Assembly: GCA_018242605.1 (NCBI GenBank)
Contig: JAFEBP010000009.1
Span: forward strand, 124,001 to 188,000
Source of the DNA: Planctomycetota bacterium
Lineage (GTDB): Bacteria; Planctomycetota; Phycisphaerae; Phycisphaerales; UBA1924
DNA length: 64,000 nt
Direction: 5' to 3'
The notes below the pieces were generated by a model, which made no database searches, was not told the origin of the DNA, and saw nothing but the letters and a program-made list of their open reading frames with translations. Shown in pieces: positions 50,986-59,927 of the stretch (position 1 is its first letter; each line of letters starts with the position of its first letter). A program made the translations under genes and the position numbers.

Positions 50986-53832
50986 TTATTGATTCGGGTC
51001 GACCCCCGTGTTGCGAACTCGCTGCCACAAGCTGCGCGCGAGGAGCGACTCAACGACTCGGGCATTCCCCTGGGCCTTGTCGACGGCCGCTTTGAGTTCG
51101 GCGGCGAGAACTTCGCACCGCGCCGCGTGCTCGGAGGACTGACGCTGCAACTGCGCCTCCAGCTCGGCAATGCGGCGTGCGGCCTGCGACTCCCGCTCGG
51201 CGGCCTGGCGGCTCACTCCCTCGATGGTGAGGTCCCGCTCCTGCGAGGCGGTTCGCCAATGCTGCGCCTGCGATTCGTGCCAGGCTTTGGCCTGCGCAAG
51301 TTCCTGCGACCAGCGCTTGAGTTCCTCGATGGCCGCCTTGTACTGCGTTTCGCGCCCCGTGGCGGCGGCGAGCTGGGAGGCATTCCAAGCCTTGGCCTTC
51401 TCGAGTTCCTCGATCCACCCTTTCAGTTCCCGGATGTTCGCCCGCGCTGATTCGAGTGAAGACTTGTAGTTGGTGGCTTGGGACTGCAGCCACGCCGCCT
51501 GCTCCTGGCTTCGGGCCGCGGCCTCTTGAAGGCGTGCGATCTGCGCCAGATCGGCTCCGCTGCGTTGCTCGGCAAGCCCTTTCCAGTACTCAAGTTGCTC
51601 GTTCAGCCAGACGCGGCTCTTTTCCTGCGTCGCGGACCATTCGGCGACGCGACGGAGTTCGTCCTCCCGCCGCTTGGCCAGGTCCAACGCGGCGGCGGTC
51701 TGGCCTTCGAGCCAGGCCTTGGCGCTCGTGAGGTCCTTGATCCACTGGCGCGTCTCGCCGAACGTGGCCCGACGGGCGGCGGTCCAGGCATACCCGGGGC
51801 GAACATCCATCACCGCGAGCATGGAAATCCAACTGGCGCACGTACTGGCCGAGTCCAGGACCTGCGAGAGTTCATGCAGCCCGTAAGGTTGCGGGTCCTC
51901 GATGCGGCCCAAGGCGTTGAGCCATGAGCCCGAGACGACTCGCTGGGCTTCGGCGACCCCGCGCGCGAATGCATCCCGGGCCGCCGCGGTATCGCCCGAC
52001 GCCGCGGCGATGACGCCCGCGCGGCAGTAGGCGTCAACGGTCTTGGTGGCGAGCAAGGGGCTGAACTTGAGAACATCCATGCCGCCGCAGCGCAGGAACG
52101 CTCCGCGGGCGCCGGAGAGATCGCCCCGGGCGGTGAGCAAGCGAGCCGCGGCGTATTGATTGGAGATGCGCCAACGCCAGGCGTGGGCAGTGTCGTCGGC
52201 CTGCGCATCGAAGAGATCGATGAGGCCCAGGGCTTCGTCGATCGCCTCCGGGCTGGGTCGCTCGAGCGCGGCGTACGCCAGCAGGCAAACCGCTCCGCCC
52301 GCATCGGCCGAACCCGAGCGCGCGGAGGCGAGCACCTCGCGGGCCAACCGCAGGCGCTGAGCGTCGTCGCTCATACGCATGCCCATGCACAGCATGGACC
52401 GCCAGAGCCAGGGATTGTCGTAGTCGCGGGCGAAGTTGGACAGGTGGAATCCGTCCTGATCGCGGTACGTGGGGTACACGGTCTCGCGATAGCCCGACTT
52501 GGTCGCTCCGATCGGCGACTTCATCGAGAGCATGAGCCACCACTCGGCCTCGGGGAGGCGATCGGCGGGAACGTCGAAAGGCACTTGCGCGAACGCCCGG
52601 GGGCGGTCGGTGAGTTTGGGTCCCCCGCCGGCGGTCTGACGCCAACGGCGTTCGGGGATGAACAACGCGTTCATCTGCGACGCCAGCGACTCCCACGTGT
52701 ACACGTGCAGGTGGTGCGGGTTGGGGTCGCGCCCGGATTCGTCCGCCCAGTTGTTGGGCACGCTCACGATGATGCGGCCGCCGGGGGTGAGCACCCGCGA
52801 AAACTCCCGCAGCAGCGCGGGCGGGTCCGGCACGTGTTCCAGCGTCTCAAAGCTCACAACGACGTCCACGCTCCGGTCGGCAAGCATCGCGAGCGCCGCG
52901 GCGTCGGCGGCGATGAACTCCACCATGTCGCCGCCGTAGTGCGCGGAGGCGTACGCCACGGCGTCGGGCGAGGCATCGACACCGATGACGCGCGATGCGC
53001 CGCTGGCGACGCGGAGCATGTGCGCGCCGTAACCCATGCCGCACGCGGCGTCGAGCACCGTGTCACCGGGCCGGACGACGTCGCAGGCGGCCATGTACCG
53101 GGCCAGGTGCGCATCGGAGCGGCGGCCGCTCTCCCGGAGCATGTCGTTGTGCAAATCGCGGCGTGATGAAAGCCAGGAACGCGGGTAGTCTCGCTCGGCC
53201 GCGGCGGGTACCTTCTCCACGACGATCTCGGCTCGGTGCGGCTCGTGCTCCAGCGCGACGTAATAGGCGAATCGCTGGCAGGCCGGGTGCTTGCGAAATC
53301 CGGCCTCGAAGAGGCGGGCCTCCCACCAGGCGCGGTCGCGGATCGTGCGGGGACGGGCAGGCCCCTGGGCCGAAGTGGCGACAATGATGACCGCACCGCC
53401 CCTGGTCACGCGATGAAGGTGGGCGAGCGCGGCGGGGATCTGCGATTCTTCCAGATGCTCCAGCGAGTGCACGGCCAGCACGCAACCCACGGACAAGTCT
53501 GGAGCGTCAAGCGCACGCACGTCCGCGAGCGTGCAGCGGCCGGGCGTGAGGAGTTCGCAGTTCTCGACCGCTTTGGGGCTGATGTCGATTGCGCGCATAT
53601 CGACGCCCCGGGCGAGCAGCTCGCGCATGAGCGTGCCGCGGCCGCAGCCGACATCGAGCATGGGCACGCCGCCGACAATGGAGAGGATTCGGTCCGCGAG
53701 AGCCGAGGGGTCGGGGAAGAACTCTGCATCCGGCTGGGCGGTCCAGAAGTCGGACCACGCGACGGGATCGCACCCGGGCGAAGGGCTCGGGGAAACGGGT
53801 CCACCGGAGGTTGCGGGTGCGGTGATGGACAA
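50986..53832 (-). CDS. Double methyltransferase with long C-terminal coiled coil, WbdD-like chain terminator/ruler
   Basis: 948 residues from a TTG at 53832, the first start after the Wzt stop. Two class I methyltransferase domains follow each other: motif I MLDVGCGRGTL (58-68) with VHSLEHLEES, and motif I VLDAACGMGYGAH (259-271) with FETLEHVPDPPA. Residues about 420-680 are helical and TPR-like. From about 686 to 935 the protein is a charged coiled coil with a recurring AKAW-x-x-SQ element. E. coli WbdD joins a methyltransferase and a kinase to a coiled coil that measures O-antigen length; the order here is similar but a second methyltransferase replaces the kinase. Wzm and Wzt genes lie directly upstream. 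Confidence 0.85.
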   Translation of the reverse strand: MSITAPATSGGPVSPSPSPGCDPVAWSDFWTAQPDAEFFPDPSALADRILSIVGGVPMLDVGCGRGTLMRELLARGVDMRAIDISPKAVENCELLTPGRCTLADVRALDAPDLSVGCVLAVHSLEHLEESQIPAALAHLHRVTRGGAVIIVATSAQGPARPRTIRDRAWWEARLFEAGFRKHPACQRFAYYVALEHEPHRAEIVVEKVPAAAERDYPRSWLSSRRDLHNDMLRESGRRSDAHLARYMAACDVVRPGDTVLDAACGMGYGAHMLRVASGASRVIGVDASPDAVAYASAHYGGDMVEFIAADAAALAMLADRSVDVVVSFETLEHVPDPPALLREFSRVLTPGGRIIVSVPNNWADESGRDPNPHHLHVYTWESLASQMNALFIPERRWRQTAGGGPKLTDRPRAFAQVPFDVPADRLPEAEWWLMLSMKSPIGATKSGYRETVYPTYRDQDGFHLSNFARDYDNPWLWRSMLCMGMRMSDDAQRLRLAREVLASARSGSADAGGAVCLLAYAALERPSPEAIDEALGLIDLFDAQADDTAHAWRWRISNQYAAARLLTARGDLSGARGAFLRCGGMDVLKFSPLLATKTVDAYCRAGVIAAASGDTAAARDAFARGVAEAQRVVSGSWLNALGRIEDPQPYGLHELSQVLDSASTCASWISMLAVMDVRPGYAWTAARRATFGETRQWIKDLTSAKAWLEGQTAAALDLAKRREDELRRVAEWSATQEKSRVWLNEQLEYWKGLAEQRSGADLAQIARLQEAAARSQEQAAWLQSQATNYKSSLESARANIRELKGWIEELEKAKAWNASQLAAATGRETQYKAAIEELKRWSQELAQAKAWHESQAQHWRTASQERDLTIEGVSRQAAERESQAARRIAELEAQLQRQSSEHAARCEVLAAELKAAVDKAQGNARVVESLLARSLWQRVRNTGVDPNQ

Positions 53833-53869
53833 GGCGTGGGACGGAGGAGCCGGTTGGCGGGGCCGCGGA

Positions 53870-55231
53870 TCAGGCCGGCACGGCGCCTGGATGGAGAAGC
53901 GAGGCCCTCATTTGTAGGTCGATGGCACCGCCGAAGAAATAGTCGTCCTGATGAATGACGACCTGGAAGAACGCGGCCTCGTCGATCCAATGGAGCATGT
54001 TCTGGTCGCGGTAGAAACGGTCCCGCTCCTCGCTGACGTGGGCCTGAACCTCGTAGAAGTTGGAACCCAGAGTGCACGGGGCGGAGAGTTCCACCGTGAC
54101 GCGCTCCCCCGCTTCGAACCAGCGATCCCACGTGACCTCGCCCGACTGGCGGCCGCTCCAGATGGATATGTCCTGGTTGAGGGTGCCCCACGAGTACATC
54201 TTGACGCCCTGCTTGTTGCGGATGCGGATGCCGAAGTTCAGGTGCTGCATCCGCTTGTGGACGACGCACTCAAGCCGGATACGCAGTTCCTCGCCGGGCT
54301 TGAACACCGAGGCAGGCCTGCCGGAGGCGTCGCAGACCCGCACCCCGATCACCTCGGCGTCGCAAGTTCCGAAGCTCATGCGAGCGCTGCGCAGTGGTTC
54401 GGCGGGCACGACGGGCTTGGCGGACTTGGCCAGCGCGGGCCGGTTGGCCACCTGGTTGCGGCCCCAGGCCGTCTCGGCCTCGTGCAGCAGCCGGCGATAG
54501 TCAAGAATCACTTCTCCGGACGGCCCCGCGGCACGCACGCGGCCCTCGTGCAGCAGAATCGCGCGGCTCGTGAGCGTGCGGACGCTCTCCTGATCGTGGC
54601 TCACGAACAGCAGCGTGACCCCGGTGCTGCGCAGGTCCTCCAGGCGTTGGAAGCAGCGTTTCTGAAACAAAGCGTCACCGACGGCAAGAGCCTCATCCAC
54701 GATGAGCACATCAGGCTCCACCTGCACCTGCACCGCGAAGGCCAGTCGCACCATCATGCCGCTGCTGTAGGTCTTGACCGGCTGGTCGATGAACGAGCCG
54801 ATGTCGGCGAAGGAGGCGATGGCGTCGAACCGCTCGTCGATCTCGCGAGGCGAAAGGCCCAGGATCGCGGCGTTCAAGTACACGTTTTCGCGTCCCGTGA
54901 ACTCGTAGTTGAAGCCGCTGCCCAGCTCCAGCAGGGCCGCGATGCGCCCCGCGACGCTGACGCTCCCTTCGCTGGGCGCCAGGGTGCCGGCGATCATCTG
55001 AAGAAGCGTGCTCTTGCCGCTGCCGTTGCGGCCGACGATGCCGACCGCTTCGCCGCGGCGGACTTCGAAGGAGACGTGGCGGACGGCCCAGAACTCACGG
55101 AAGTACTGTCGCCTCCACCGGAAGAGGGCCTGCTTGAGGCGATCCTGCGGACGCTCGTACATGTGGTAGCACTTGCCGACGTCCTCGGCACGGATGACCA
55201 CGGGATCTGGGCGGGCGTTCTCAGAGGACAT
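53870..55231 (-). CDS. wzt: Wzt-type ABC transporter ATPase with C-terminal sugar-binding domain
   Basis: 453 residues. The ATPase has Walker A GRNGSGKST, the polysaccharide-exporter insert YEFTGRENVYLNAA, signature YSSGMMVRLAFA, Walker B VLIVDEALAVGD and switch His in LFVSHDQESV. After residue about 250 the extra C-terminal domain begins (FGTCDAEVIGVRVCDASGRP, later FYEVQAHVSEERDRFYRD), a beta-sandwich like the Wzt-C carbohydrate-binding domain. In E. coli O9a this domain binds the methylated end of the chain before export. Its start overlaps the permease gene by 11 nt, and GGAG lies ahead of the ATG. Confidence 0.95.
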   Translation of the reverse strand: MSSENARPDPVVIRAEDVGKCYHMYERPQDRLKQALFRWRRQYFREFWAVRHVSFEVRRGEAVGIVGRNGSGKSTLLQMIAGTLAPSEGSVSVAGRIAALLELGSGFNYEFTGRENVYLNAAILGLSPREIDERFDAIASFADIGSFIDQPVKTYSSGMMVRLAFAVQVQVEPDVLIVDEALAVGDALFQKRCFQRLEDLRSTGVTLLFVSHDQESVRTLTSRAILLHEGRVRAAGPSGEVILDYRRLLHEAETAWGRNQVANRPALAKSAKPVVPAEPLRSARMSFGTCDAEVIGVRVCDASGRPASVFKPGEELRIRLECVVHKRMQHLNFGIRIRNKQGVKMYSWGTLNQDISIWSGRQSGEVTWDRWFEAGERVTVELSAPCTLGSNFYEVQAHVSEERDRFYRDQNMLHWIDEAAFFQVVIHQDDYFFGGAIDLQMRASLLHPGAVPA

Positions 55232-56153
55232 CCGCGAAGCTCCGCTTGCTCTTCATGAAGAAGGCATATCCCAGCTGCATGACGATCAGGCCGATGACGG
55301 TGGCGACACCCAGGCCCTTCCAGTCAGGCCACTGCGAATACAGCGCGGTACGCCGCGCATCCGAAACAGCCTGCGCGAGAGGGCTCACCGAGACGGCCCA
55401 GCGGAACGCTTGCGGAACACGCTCGAGGGGATAGAAGATCGGGGTCGTGAAGAACAGCACCGGCAGGATGAGACCCGCAATGAGTTGGCGCAGGTCGCGG
55501 AGAAACACTCCCAGCGATGCAACAAACCAGGAGAGTCCCGCGGTGAGGGTCACGAGCGGGACCAGCACAAGGGGGAACAGCCACAGTGTGGTGGACACAG
55601 TGCCGTTGAGAACCCAGTGGCCCACGATCAGGATCACGAAGCTCATCGCGCCGAACGTCAGACCGGCTCCGATGGAGGCCAGCGGCAGCACTTCCAGCGG
55701 GAAGATCACCTTCTTGACGAAGTTCCCATGACTCACGATCATGGCGGGCGCATTGCCCAGCCCGGAGATGAAGATCTCCCACATCACCAGACCGCAGAAC
55801 ACGCTGGTGGCGAACAGCCCCCGGCCCTCCGTGCCGCCCGGAGTGACCGCTCCCCACTTGGCCTCCCACACGACGGAGAATACGAAGGTGTACACCCCCA
55901 ACATGACCAGAGGGTGCAGCAGCGTCCAGACGAATCCCAGGAGCGAGCCGCGGTTGCGGGCCAAGACCTCGCGCCGACTGAACTGCCCGATCAGGGCGCG
56001 CCGTGACCACAAATTCCGGACCATGGCGACCGGGCTCAGCACATCACGGATGCGCACGGCGGCACCCATGACTCGCATGGTCGGATCGTTGGTCTCTGTC
56101 GCGGCGGCGAGCATCTGAGGGCGACTGTAGGAACTCGGCCGGGGCGACCCCAT
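55221..56153 (-). CDS. wzm: Wzm-type ABC-2 polysaccharide export permease
   Basis: 310 residues. After a cytoplasmic start of about 50 residues, SRREVLARNRGSLLGFVW is the family entry motif, followed by six hydrophobic helices (for example PLVMLGVYTFVFSVVW, IILVGHWVLNG and LIAGLILPVLFFTTPIFYP). The C-terminal segment SPLAQAVSDARR and the last helix VATVIGLIVMQLGYAFF fit ABC-2 exporters of O-antigen, capsule or teichoic-acid type. With Wzt it forms the inner-membrane channel that extrudes finished polysaccharide. It is the first gene of this minus-strand cluster. Confidence 0.94.
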   Translation of the reverse strand: MGSPRPSSYSRPQMLAAATETNDPTMRVMGAAVRIRDVLSPVAMVRNLWSRRALIGQFSRREVLARNRGSLLGFVWTLLHPLVMLGVYTFVFSVVWEAKWGAVTPGGTEGRGLFATSVFCGLVMWEIFISGLGNAPAMIVSHGNFVKKVIFPLEVLPLASIGAGLTFGAMSFVILIVGHWVLNGTVSTTLWLFPLVLVPLVTLTAGLSWFVASLGVFLRDLRQLIAGLILPVLFFTTPIFYPLERVPQAFRWAVSVSPLAQAVSDARRTALYSQWPDWKGLGVATVIGLIVMQLGYAFFMKSKRSFADVL

Positions 56154-56714
56154 GACGGGTACCTCAAGCGCGGAACTCCAGACGGTGGCGATCGGCGTGC
56201 CTGGTCATGCAGCCCGGGCCGAATAATCGTGCGAGTTGGGCTATTGATCCGCATTATCGGGGCATCACGACGCAAAGTTCGATGGCGGCGGACCGTTTGC
56301 GGTTGACATGCGCGACGAGTTTGAGATAATAGAAGTCGTGGGAGCCTCGGCGTATTCGCGTGCCCCACGTTGATTATTCAAGGTTGACGATCGCGACCGC
56401 GCCTGTCGCCTCCGATGATGTTCGGCTGTTTGTGTATCAGCGTCGGATTGATGACGGTGTTTCTGCGATTGCGCCTCCAAGCGCAGGATGAGGTAGTCGT
56501 ACCGCAACGCGGGTTCGCGCGAAGAGCGCAAACCCCGCGATTCGGCCCATCGGGCGGGTTTCCGCCGCTCGGTGGGCACTGTGTGGATGGATGGAAACTG
56601 GTTGGGTGATTCCGCTCGAGTCCGATGACCGCGGTTTCCGATGCACGCGTGCCGGTTGTTGGCGGTGCATTTCGCGGCGGCGGGCGGGAACGTCCTTTTC
56701 GAGGAGATAGAGAG
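56154..56714. other. Divergent region between wzm and the PEP-CTERM-like gene
   Basis: 561 nt. A strong plus-strand promoter candidate lies at 56303-56330, giving a leader of about 380 nt before the ATG at 56715. A 64-codon plus frame (56415-56609, MMFGCLCISVGLMTVF...) begins with a hydrophobic stretch but has no ribosome-binding site. For wzm I see a GATAAT without a good -35 near 56260. No gene is firmly supported. Confidence 0.55.
56303..56330 (+). promoter_or_regulatory. Sigma70-like promoter upstream of the PEP-CTERM-like gene
   Basis: TTGACA (56303-56308), a 16-nt spacer and GATAAT (56325-56330). It is the best hexamer pair in the window. Confidence 0.6.
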
Positions 56715-57533
56715 ATGACGCGTACCTTCGTTCTGTTCGCAGGCCTGGCGATTTCGTCCGCAGCCCTGGCCGATCTCGTGTCGTTCGACGGCATGACCGC
56801 CCAGCCCAGCACCTCGTGGTCCGTGCCCTCGGGCGGCGGTTCCACGACCTCCACCGGCAACCGGTTCCTGGGAGTGCCGATCACGCTGGCCGGCAGCAAC
56901 ACCACCATCACCGGCTTCGACACCACGATGCTGAACAACACGGGCGCGTCTCTCGCCCTGCAGGCCGGCTGGCAGGTCGCGCTGAACTACTGGATCTACA
57001 ACACATGGACGCCCTCGGCCACCACGGCCCCGGCGTTCGCCAACCTCGCGGGCAACGGCTCGGTGGCGTTTAACATCGGCAGCGCCGGGCTCACGCTCGG
57101 CAGCAACAGCTTCCTGTTCTTCGCGCAGAACGCGTCCCCCGGCCCCGGCCAGGTTCCCCCGGTGGGCACGCTCCCCGGCGTGCAGATCAATCCTGTCACG
57201 GTCTCCTCCACGGGCCCGATCGGCATCGTGCTCAACTGGACGGTTAATCGCGCCGACGGCGCGGGCTTCGTCCTTCTCGGCGGCCTGACCCAGGTGCTCG
57301 TCGGAGGCGCCACCGCCGTGGCCCCCGTCGTGGGCACCAACAACTTCTCCGCTCCGAACCTGGGCTACTACCGCAGCGCTTCGGGAGAGGCCAACGGCAA
57401 CTTCGCCGGGTCCTCTTCCCGCCAGATCGGAGCAAACTCCGACCTGATGGTCCGCGTTTACACCACCCCCACGCCGGGCTCGCTGGCGGTGCTGGGTCTG
57501 GGCGGGCTGGTCGTCGGCCGCCGCCGCCGGTAA
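56715..57533 (+). CDS. Exported PEP-CTERM-like protein
   Basis: 272 residues from the ATG at 56715, with GAGGAGATAG ahead. Signal peptide residues 1-19 (FVLFAGLAISSAALA). The body is Gly/Ser/Thr/Asn-rich and beta-type, without a known domain; such proteins are common in planctomycetes. The tail TPTPGSLAVLGLGGLVVGRRRR (split here as TPTPGSLAVL and GLGGLVVGRRRR) is the classical form: short Pro motif, Gly-rich hydrophobic helix, Arg cluster. This tail differs from the PLPP-A/S-AY form near 38-42 kb. It may be sorted by the exosortase in the window or by another one. Confidence 0.9.
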   Translation: MTRTFVLFAGLAISSAALADLVSFDGMTAQPSTSWSVPSGGGSTTSTGNRFLGVPITLAGSNTTITGFDTTMLNNTGASLALQAGWQVALNYWIYNTWTPSATTAPAFANLAGNGSVAFNIGSAGLTLGSNSFLFFAQNASPGPGQVPPVGTLPGVQINPVTVSSTGPIGIVLNWTVNRADGAGFVLLGGLTQVLVGGATAVAPVVGTNNFSAPNLGYYRSASGEANGNFAGSSSRQIGANSDLMVRVYTTPTPGSLAVLGLGGLVVGRRRR

Positions 57534-57581
57534 GTTCGAACATCGCGGGCTCTTGAACCCCCGCGAGAAAACACCTCTTGT

Positions 57582-57617
57582 ACAAGGCCGCGCCCGTGCG
57601 CGGCCTTGTTGTTTTTG
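57582..57617 (+). terminator. Rho-independent terminator of the PEP-CTERM-like gene
   Basis: A 12-bp stem (ACAAGGCCGCGC with its complement) and 4-nt loop, followed by TGTTTTTG. Confidence 0.88.
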
Positions 57618-57643
57618 TCGCGCCTCCCCGGCGCACAAATTCG

Positions 57644-57651
57644 TGTATAAT
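57644..57651 (+). promoter_or_regulatory. Extended -10 promoter of the DUF3300 gene
   Basis: TGTATAAT at 57644-57651 contains a perfect TATAAT; no good -35 is visible. It lies about 70 nt before the ATG. Confidence 0.5.
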
Positions 57652-57719
57652 GGTCCATATATCCGTTCGGGAACGTCGTCCAAGGACGACAACCCGGCGG
57701 CCTTGCAGGGAGATCTGAA

Positions 57720-58793
57720 ATGCAATACCGAGTCCGTGTCGCAACGTCGTTGGCCGCGATGGCGCTCTCGGCATGCGCGTTTCCGTCGTTGGCCGGCGCC
57801 TCGTTGGCGTGGCAACCCCCGGCGCCGCAGGCCGCCCCCAGCGCGGACGAAATGGACAAACTGACCGCACCGATCGCCCTCTACCCCGATGCGCTCATCG
57901 CCCAGATGCTGATGTGCGCACAGAACCCCAAGCAGGTGAAGGAGGTGGACGCGTGGATCAAGTCCAACGCGACCATCCAGGGCACGGCGGCCCAGGAGGC
58001 GGCTCAGGCCAAGGGATTCGAGGCGAGCTTCATCGCTCTGGTGCCCTTCCCGCAGGTCATGAACATGATGGCCACCCAGTTGGATTGGACCACCAAGCTC
58101 GGCCAGGCTTTCGCGGCGGACAAAAAGCCGGTCTTTGATTCGATCCAACGCCTCCGGGCCAAGGCCAAGGCGACTGGCAACCTGGTCTCCACCCCGCAGC
58201 AGGAGGTGGTCGTGAAGCCCTCATCGAGCGGCGGAGAGATCATCGTGATCCAGCCCGCGAACCCGCAGATCGTGTACGTGCCCCAGTATAACACAACCAC
58301 GGTGTACACCCAGCCGCCGCCGCCCGCGGGATCAACGGCGGGAGCGGCGCTCGTGGGATTCACGACGGGGGTCATCATCGGCGCGGCCGTCAACGACCAC
58401 AACGATTACTACTACGGCTGGGGATATCACGGCGGCTCGTGCTCTTCCGAAGGGTGGGACGAATACTCGAACTACCGGCAAGACATGGCCAACGACCGGC
58501 AACAGGCCATCTCTTCGAACCAGGGGCAACGGCAGGACTCGCGGACGCAGAACCAGGGGCAGCGGCAGGACACGCTGACGCAGAACCAAGGGCAGCGGCA
58601 ACAGAACGCAGCCGCCGCATCGGCCGGCGCACAATCCGCCAACGCCCAGAACGCCGCCGCGAGAACCACGCCCGCCACGAGCGCGACGAAGTACGAGAGC
58701 GGCAACAAGGCACGCGCCGAGAGCGCCCGCGGCCAATCCAGCATGGGGACCCGATCCGGCGGCGCCCGGAGCGGCGGAGGCGGACGCCGCTAG
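57720..58793 (+). CDS. DUF3300 family exported protein
   Basis: 357 residues with CAGGGAGATC ahead of the ATG. N-terminal signal region (ATSLAAMALSACAFPSLAGA); a Cys at 19 might be a lipobox, though the context is weak. The DUF3300 core is clear: LTAPIALYPDALIAQMLM, ALVPFPQVMNMMATQLDWT, LGQAFAADKKPVFDSIQRLR and IVIQPANPQIVYVPQYN. After a Gly/Ala hydrophobic stretch and a Tyr/Gly-rich part, three 11-residue repeats of NQGQRQD occur, then a Ser/Gly/Arg-rich basic tail. The function of the family is unknown; it is often beside DUF2950, as here. Cell-envelope location is likely. Confidence 0.93.
   Translation: MQYRVRVATSLAAMALSACAFPSLAGASLAWQPPAPQAAPSADEMDKLTAPIALYPDALIAQMLMCAQNPKQVKEVDAWIKSNATIQGTAAQEAAQAKGFEASFIALVPFPQVMNMMATQLDWTTKLGQAFAADKKPVFDSIQRLRAKAKATGNLVSTPQQEVVVKPSSSGGEIIVIQPANPQIVYVPQYNTTTVYTQPPPPAGSTAGAALVGFTTGVIIGAAVNDHNDYYYGWGYHGGSCSSEGWDEYSNYRQDMANDRQQAISSNQGQRQDSRTQNQGQRQDTLTQNQGQRQQNAAAASAGAQSANAQNAAARTTPATSATKYESGNKARAESARGQSSMGTRSGGARSGGGGRR
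58518..58607 (+). repeat. Three in-frame 33-nt repeats in the DUF3300 gene
   Basis: Units start at 58518, 58551 and 58584; the third is incomplete. Each encodes NQGQRQ followed by a variable D-x-x-T-Q. Confidence 0.85.
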
Positions 58794-58847
58794 TCCGTCA
58801 AAACCGCTTGCGCAACTCCCTCCCCCAAACACTCAGAGAATCGAATC

Positions 58848-59840
58848 ATGAAACTCTCACACGGATCGGATCGCGGAATGATGAAGTACTGCCTGATGCT
58901 CGCCGCGACGGCGTTGACTGGTCTGGTCGGCTGTGCACAAACGCACAAGGAGCCGCAGGCACAGACCGTCGAGACGAAACAACCCCAGGCGAGCAAGCCG
59001 GCGCAGCGGACCTTCGCGACCGCGTCCGATGCGGTGACCGCGATGTTCGGCGCGATGGAGCGCAAGGACGATCAAGGCCTCGAAGCACTCTTCGGCCCGG
59101 ACGCGGGCGAGTTGATGCACTCCGGCGACCCGGTGGATGACCAGCGGCAGCGCCAGGTGCTGGTAGCGGCGAAGAACGAAAAGTGGTCGCTGCAGGATAA
59201 AGGCCCCGATCAGAAGGAGCTGATCATCGGGAACGAGAACTGGCCCTTCCCGGTGCCGCTGGTTCTCGAGCGCGGCAGTTGGCGGTTCGACACCGTCGCG
59301 GGCACCACGGAAGTGCAAGCTCGCCGCATCGGCAGGAACGAACTGGCGGTCATCGGGCTGTGCCGTGAATACCTGAAGGCGCAGAACGATTACGCGGCCG
59401 AGAGCCACGACGGGGCCTCGCCGGGCGCGTACGCCCAACGACTCAAGAGCCAGCCCGGAAAGCACGACGGGTTGTACTGGCCCGCCGAACCGGGCCAACG
59501 CCTCAGCCCGCTGGGTGGTGTCGCGGCGCGAGCGACGGCCGAAGGCTACAGCGTGCAGGAGTCAGGGCCCGCGCCCTATCACGGGTATTGGTTCAGGATT
59601 CTCAGTGCGCAAGGCCCGGCCGCGCCTGGAGGAGCGCGAGACTACATCCAGAACGGATTGATGACGGGCGGATTCGCGCTGGTGGCCTATCCGGCCGAAT
59701 ATGGAAACAGCGGCATCATGACGTTCATGATCAGCAAGGATGGAACGCTGTTGGAATCCGATCTGGGCGAGAAGACCAGCGAGATCGCTGCAGCGATCAA
59801 GGCGTTCAACCCGGATTCGCGCTGGAAACCGACCAAGTGA
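58848..59840 (+). CDS. DUF2950 family lipoprotein
   Basis: 330 residues from the ATG at 58848; an ATG at 58878 (MMKYCLMLAATAL) would give a cleaner lipoprotein signal. The lipobox is LTGLVGC. The DUF2950 core is recognisable: FATASDAVTAMFGAMERKD, NENWPFPVPLVLERGSWRFD, the central GRNELAVIGLCREYLKAQ, LYWPAEPGQRLSPLG, YHGYWFRILSAQGPAAPGG, and FALVAYPAEYGNSGIMTFM. The family is of unknown function and periplasmic or surface-bound. It follows the DUF3300 gene by 54 nt; the pair recurs in many genomes, so a joint envelope role is likely. Confidence 0.93.
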   Translation: MKLSHGSDRGMMKYCLMLAATALTGLVGCAQTHKEPQAQTVETKQPQASKPAQRTFATASDAVTAMFGAMERKDDQGLEALFGPDAGELMHSGDPVDDQRQRQVLVAAKNEKWSLQDKGPDQKELIIGNENWPFPVPLVLERGSWRFDTVAGTTEVQARRIGRNELAVIGLCREYLKAQNDYAAESHDGASPGAYAQRLKSQPGKHDGLYWPAEPGQRLSPLGGVAARATAEGYSVQESGPAPYHGYWFRILSAQGPAAPGGARDYIQNGLMTGGFALVAYPAEYGNSGIMTFMISKDGTLLESDLGEKTSEIAAAIKAFNPDSRWKPTK

Positions 59841-59927
59841 GAACAGCCGGCTGCGCCTCGTGTTCGCTATCGCAGAAGCGCGCCCAACCAAAATTCTCCC
59901 AAACTCCACCAAACCCCGCGTCGGCCG

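Noticed and set aside
56265..58148. Minus-strand open frame of 627 codons
   Set aside because: Opposite the PEP-CTERM-like and DUF3300 genes and crossing a terminator and a promoter; Arg/Gly/Ala-rich product.
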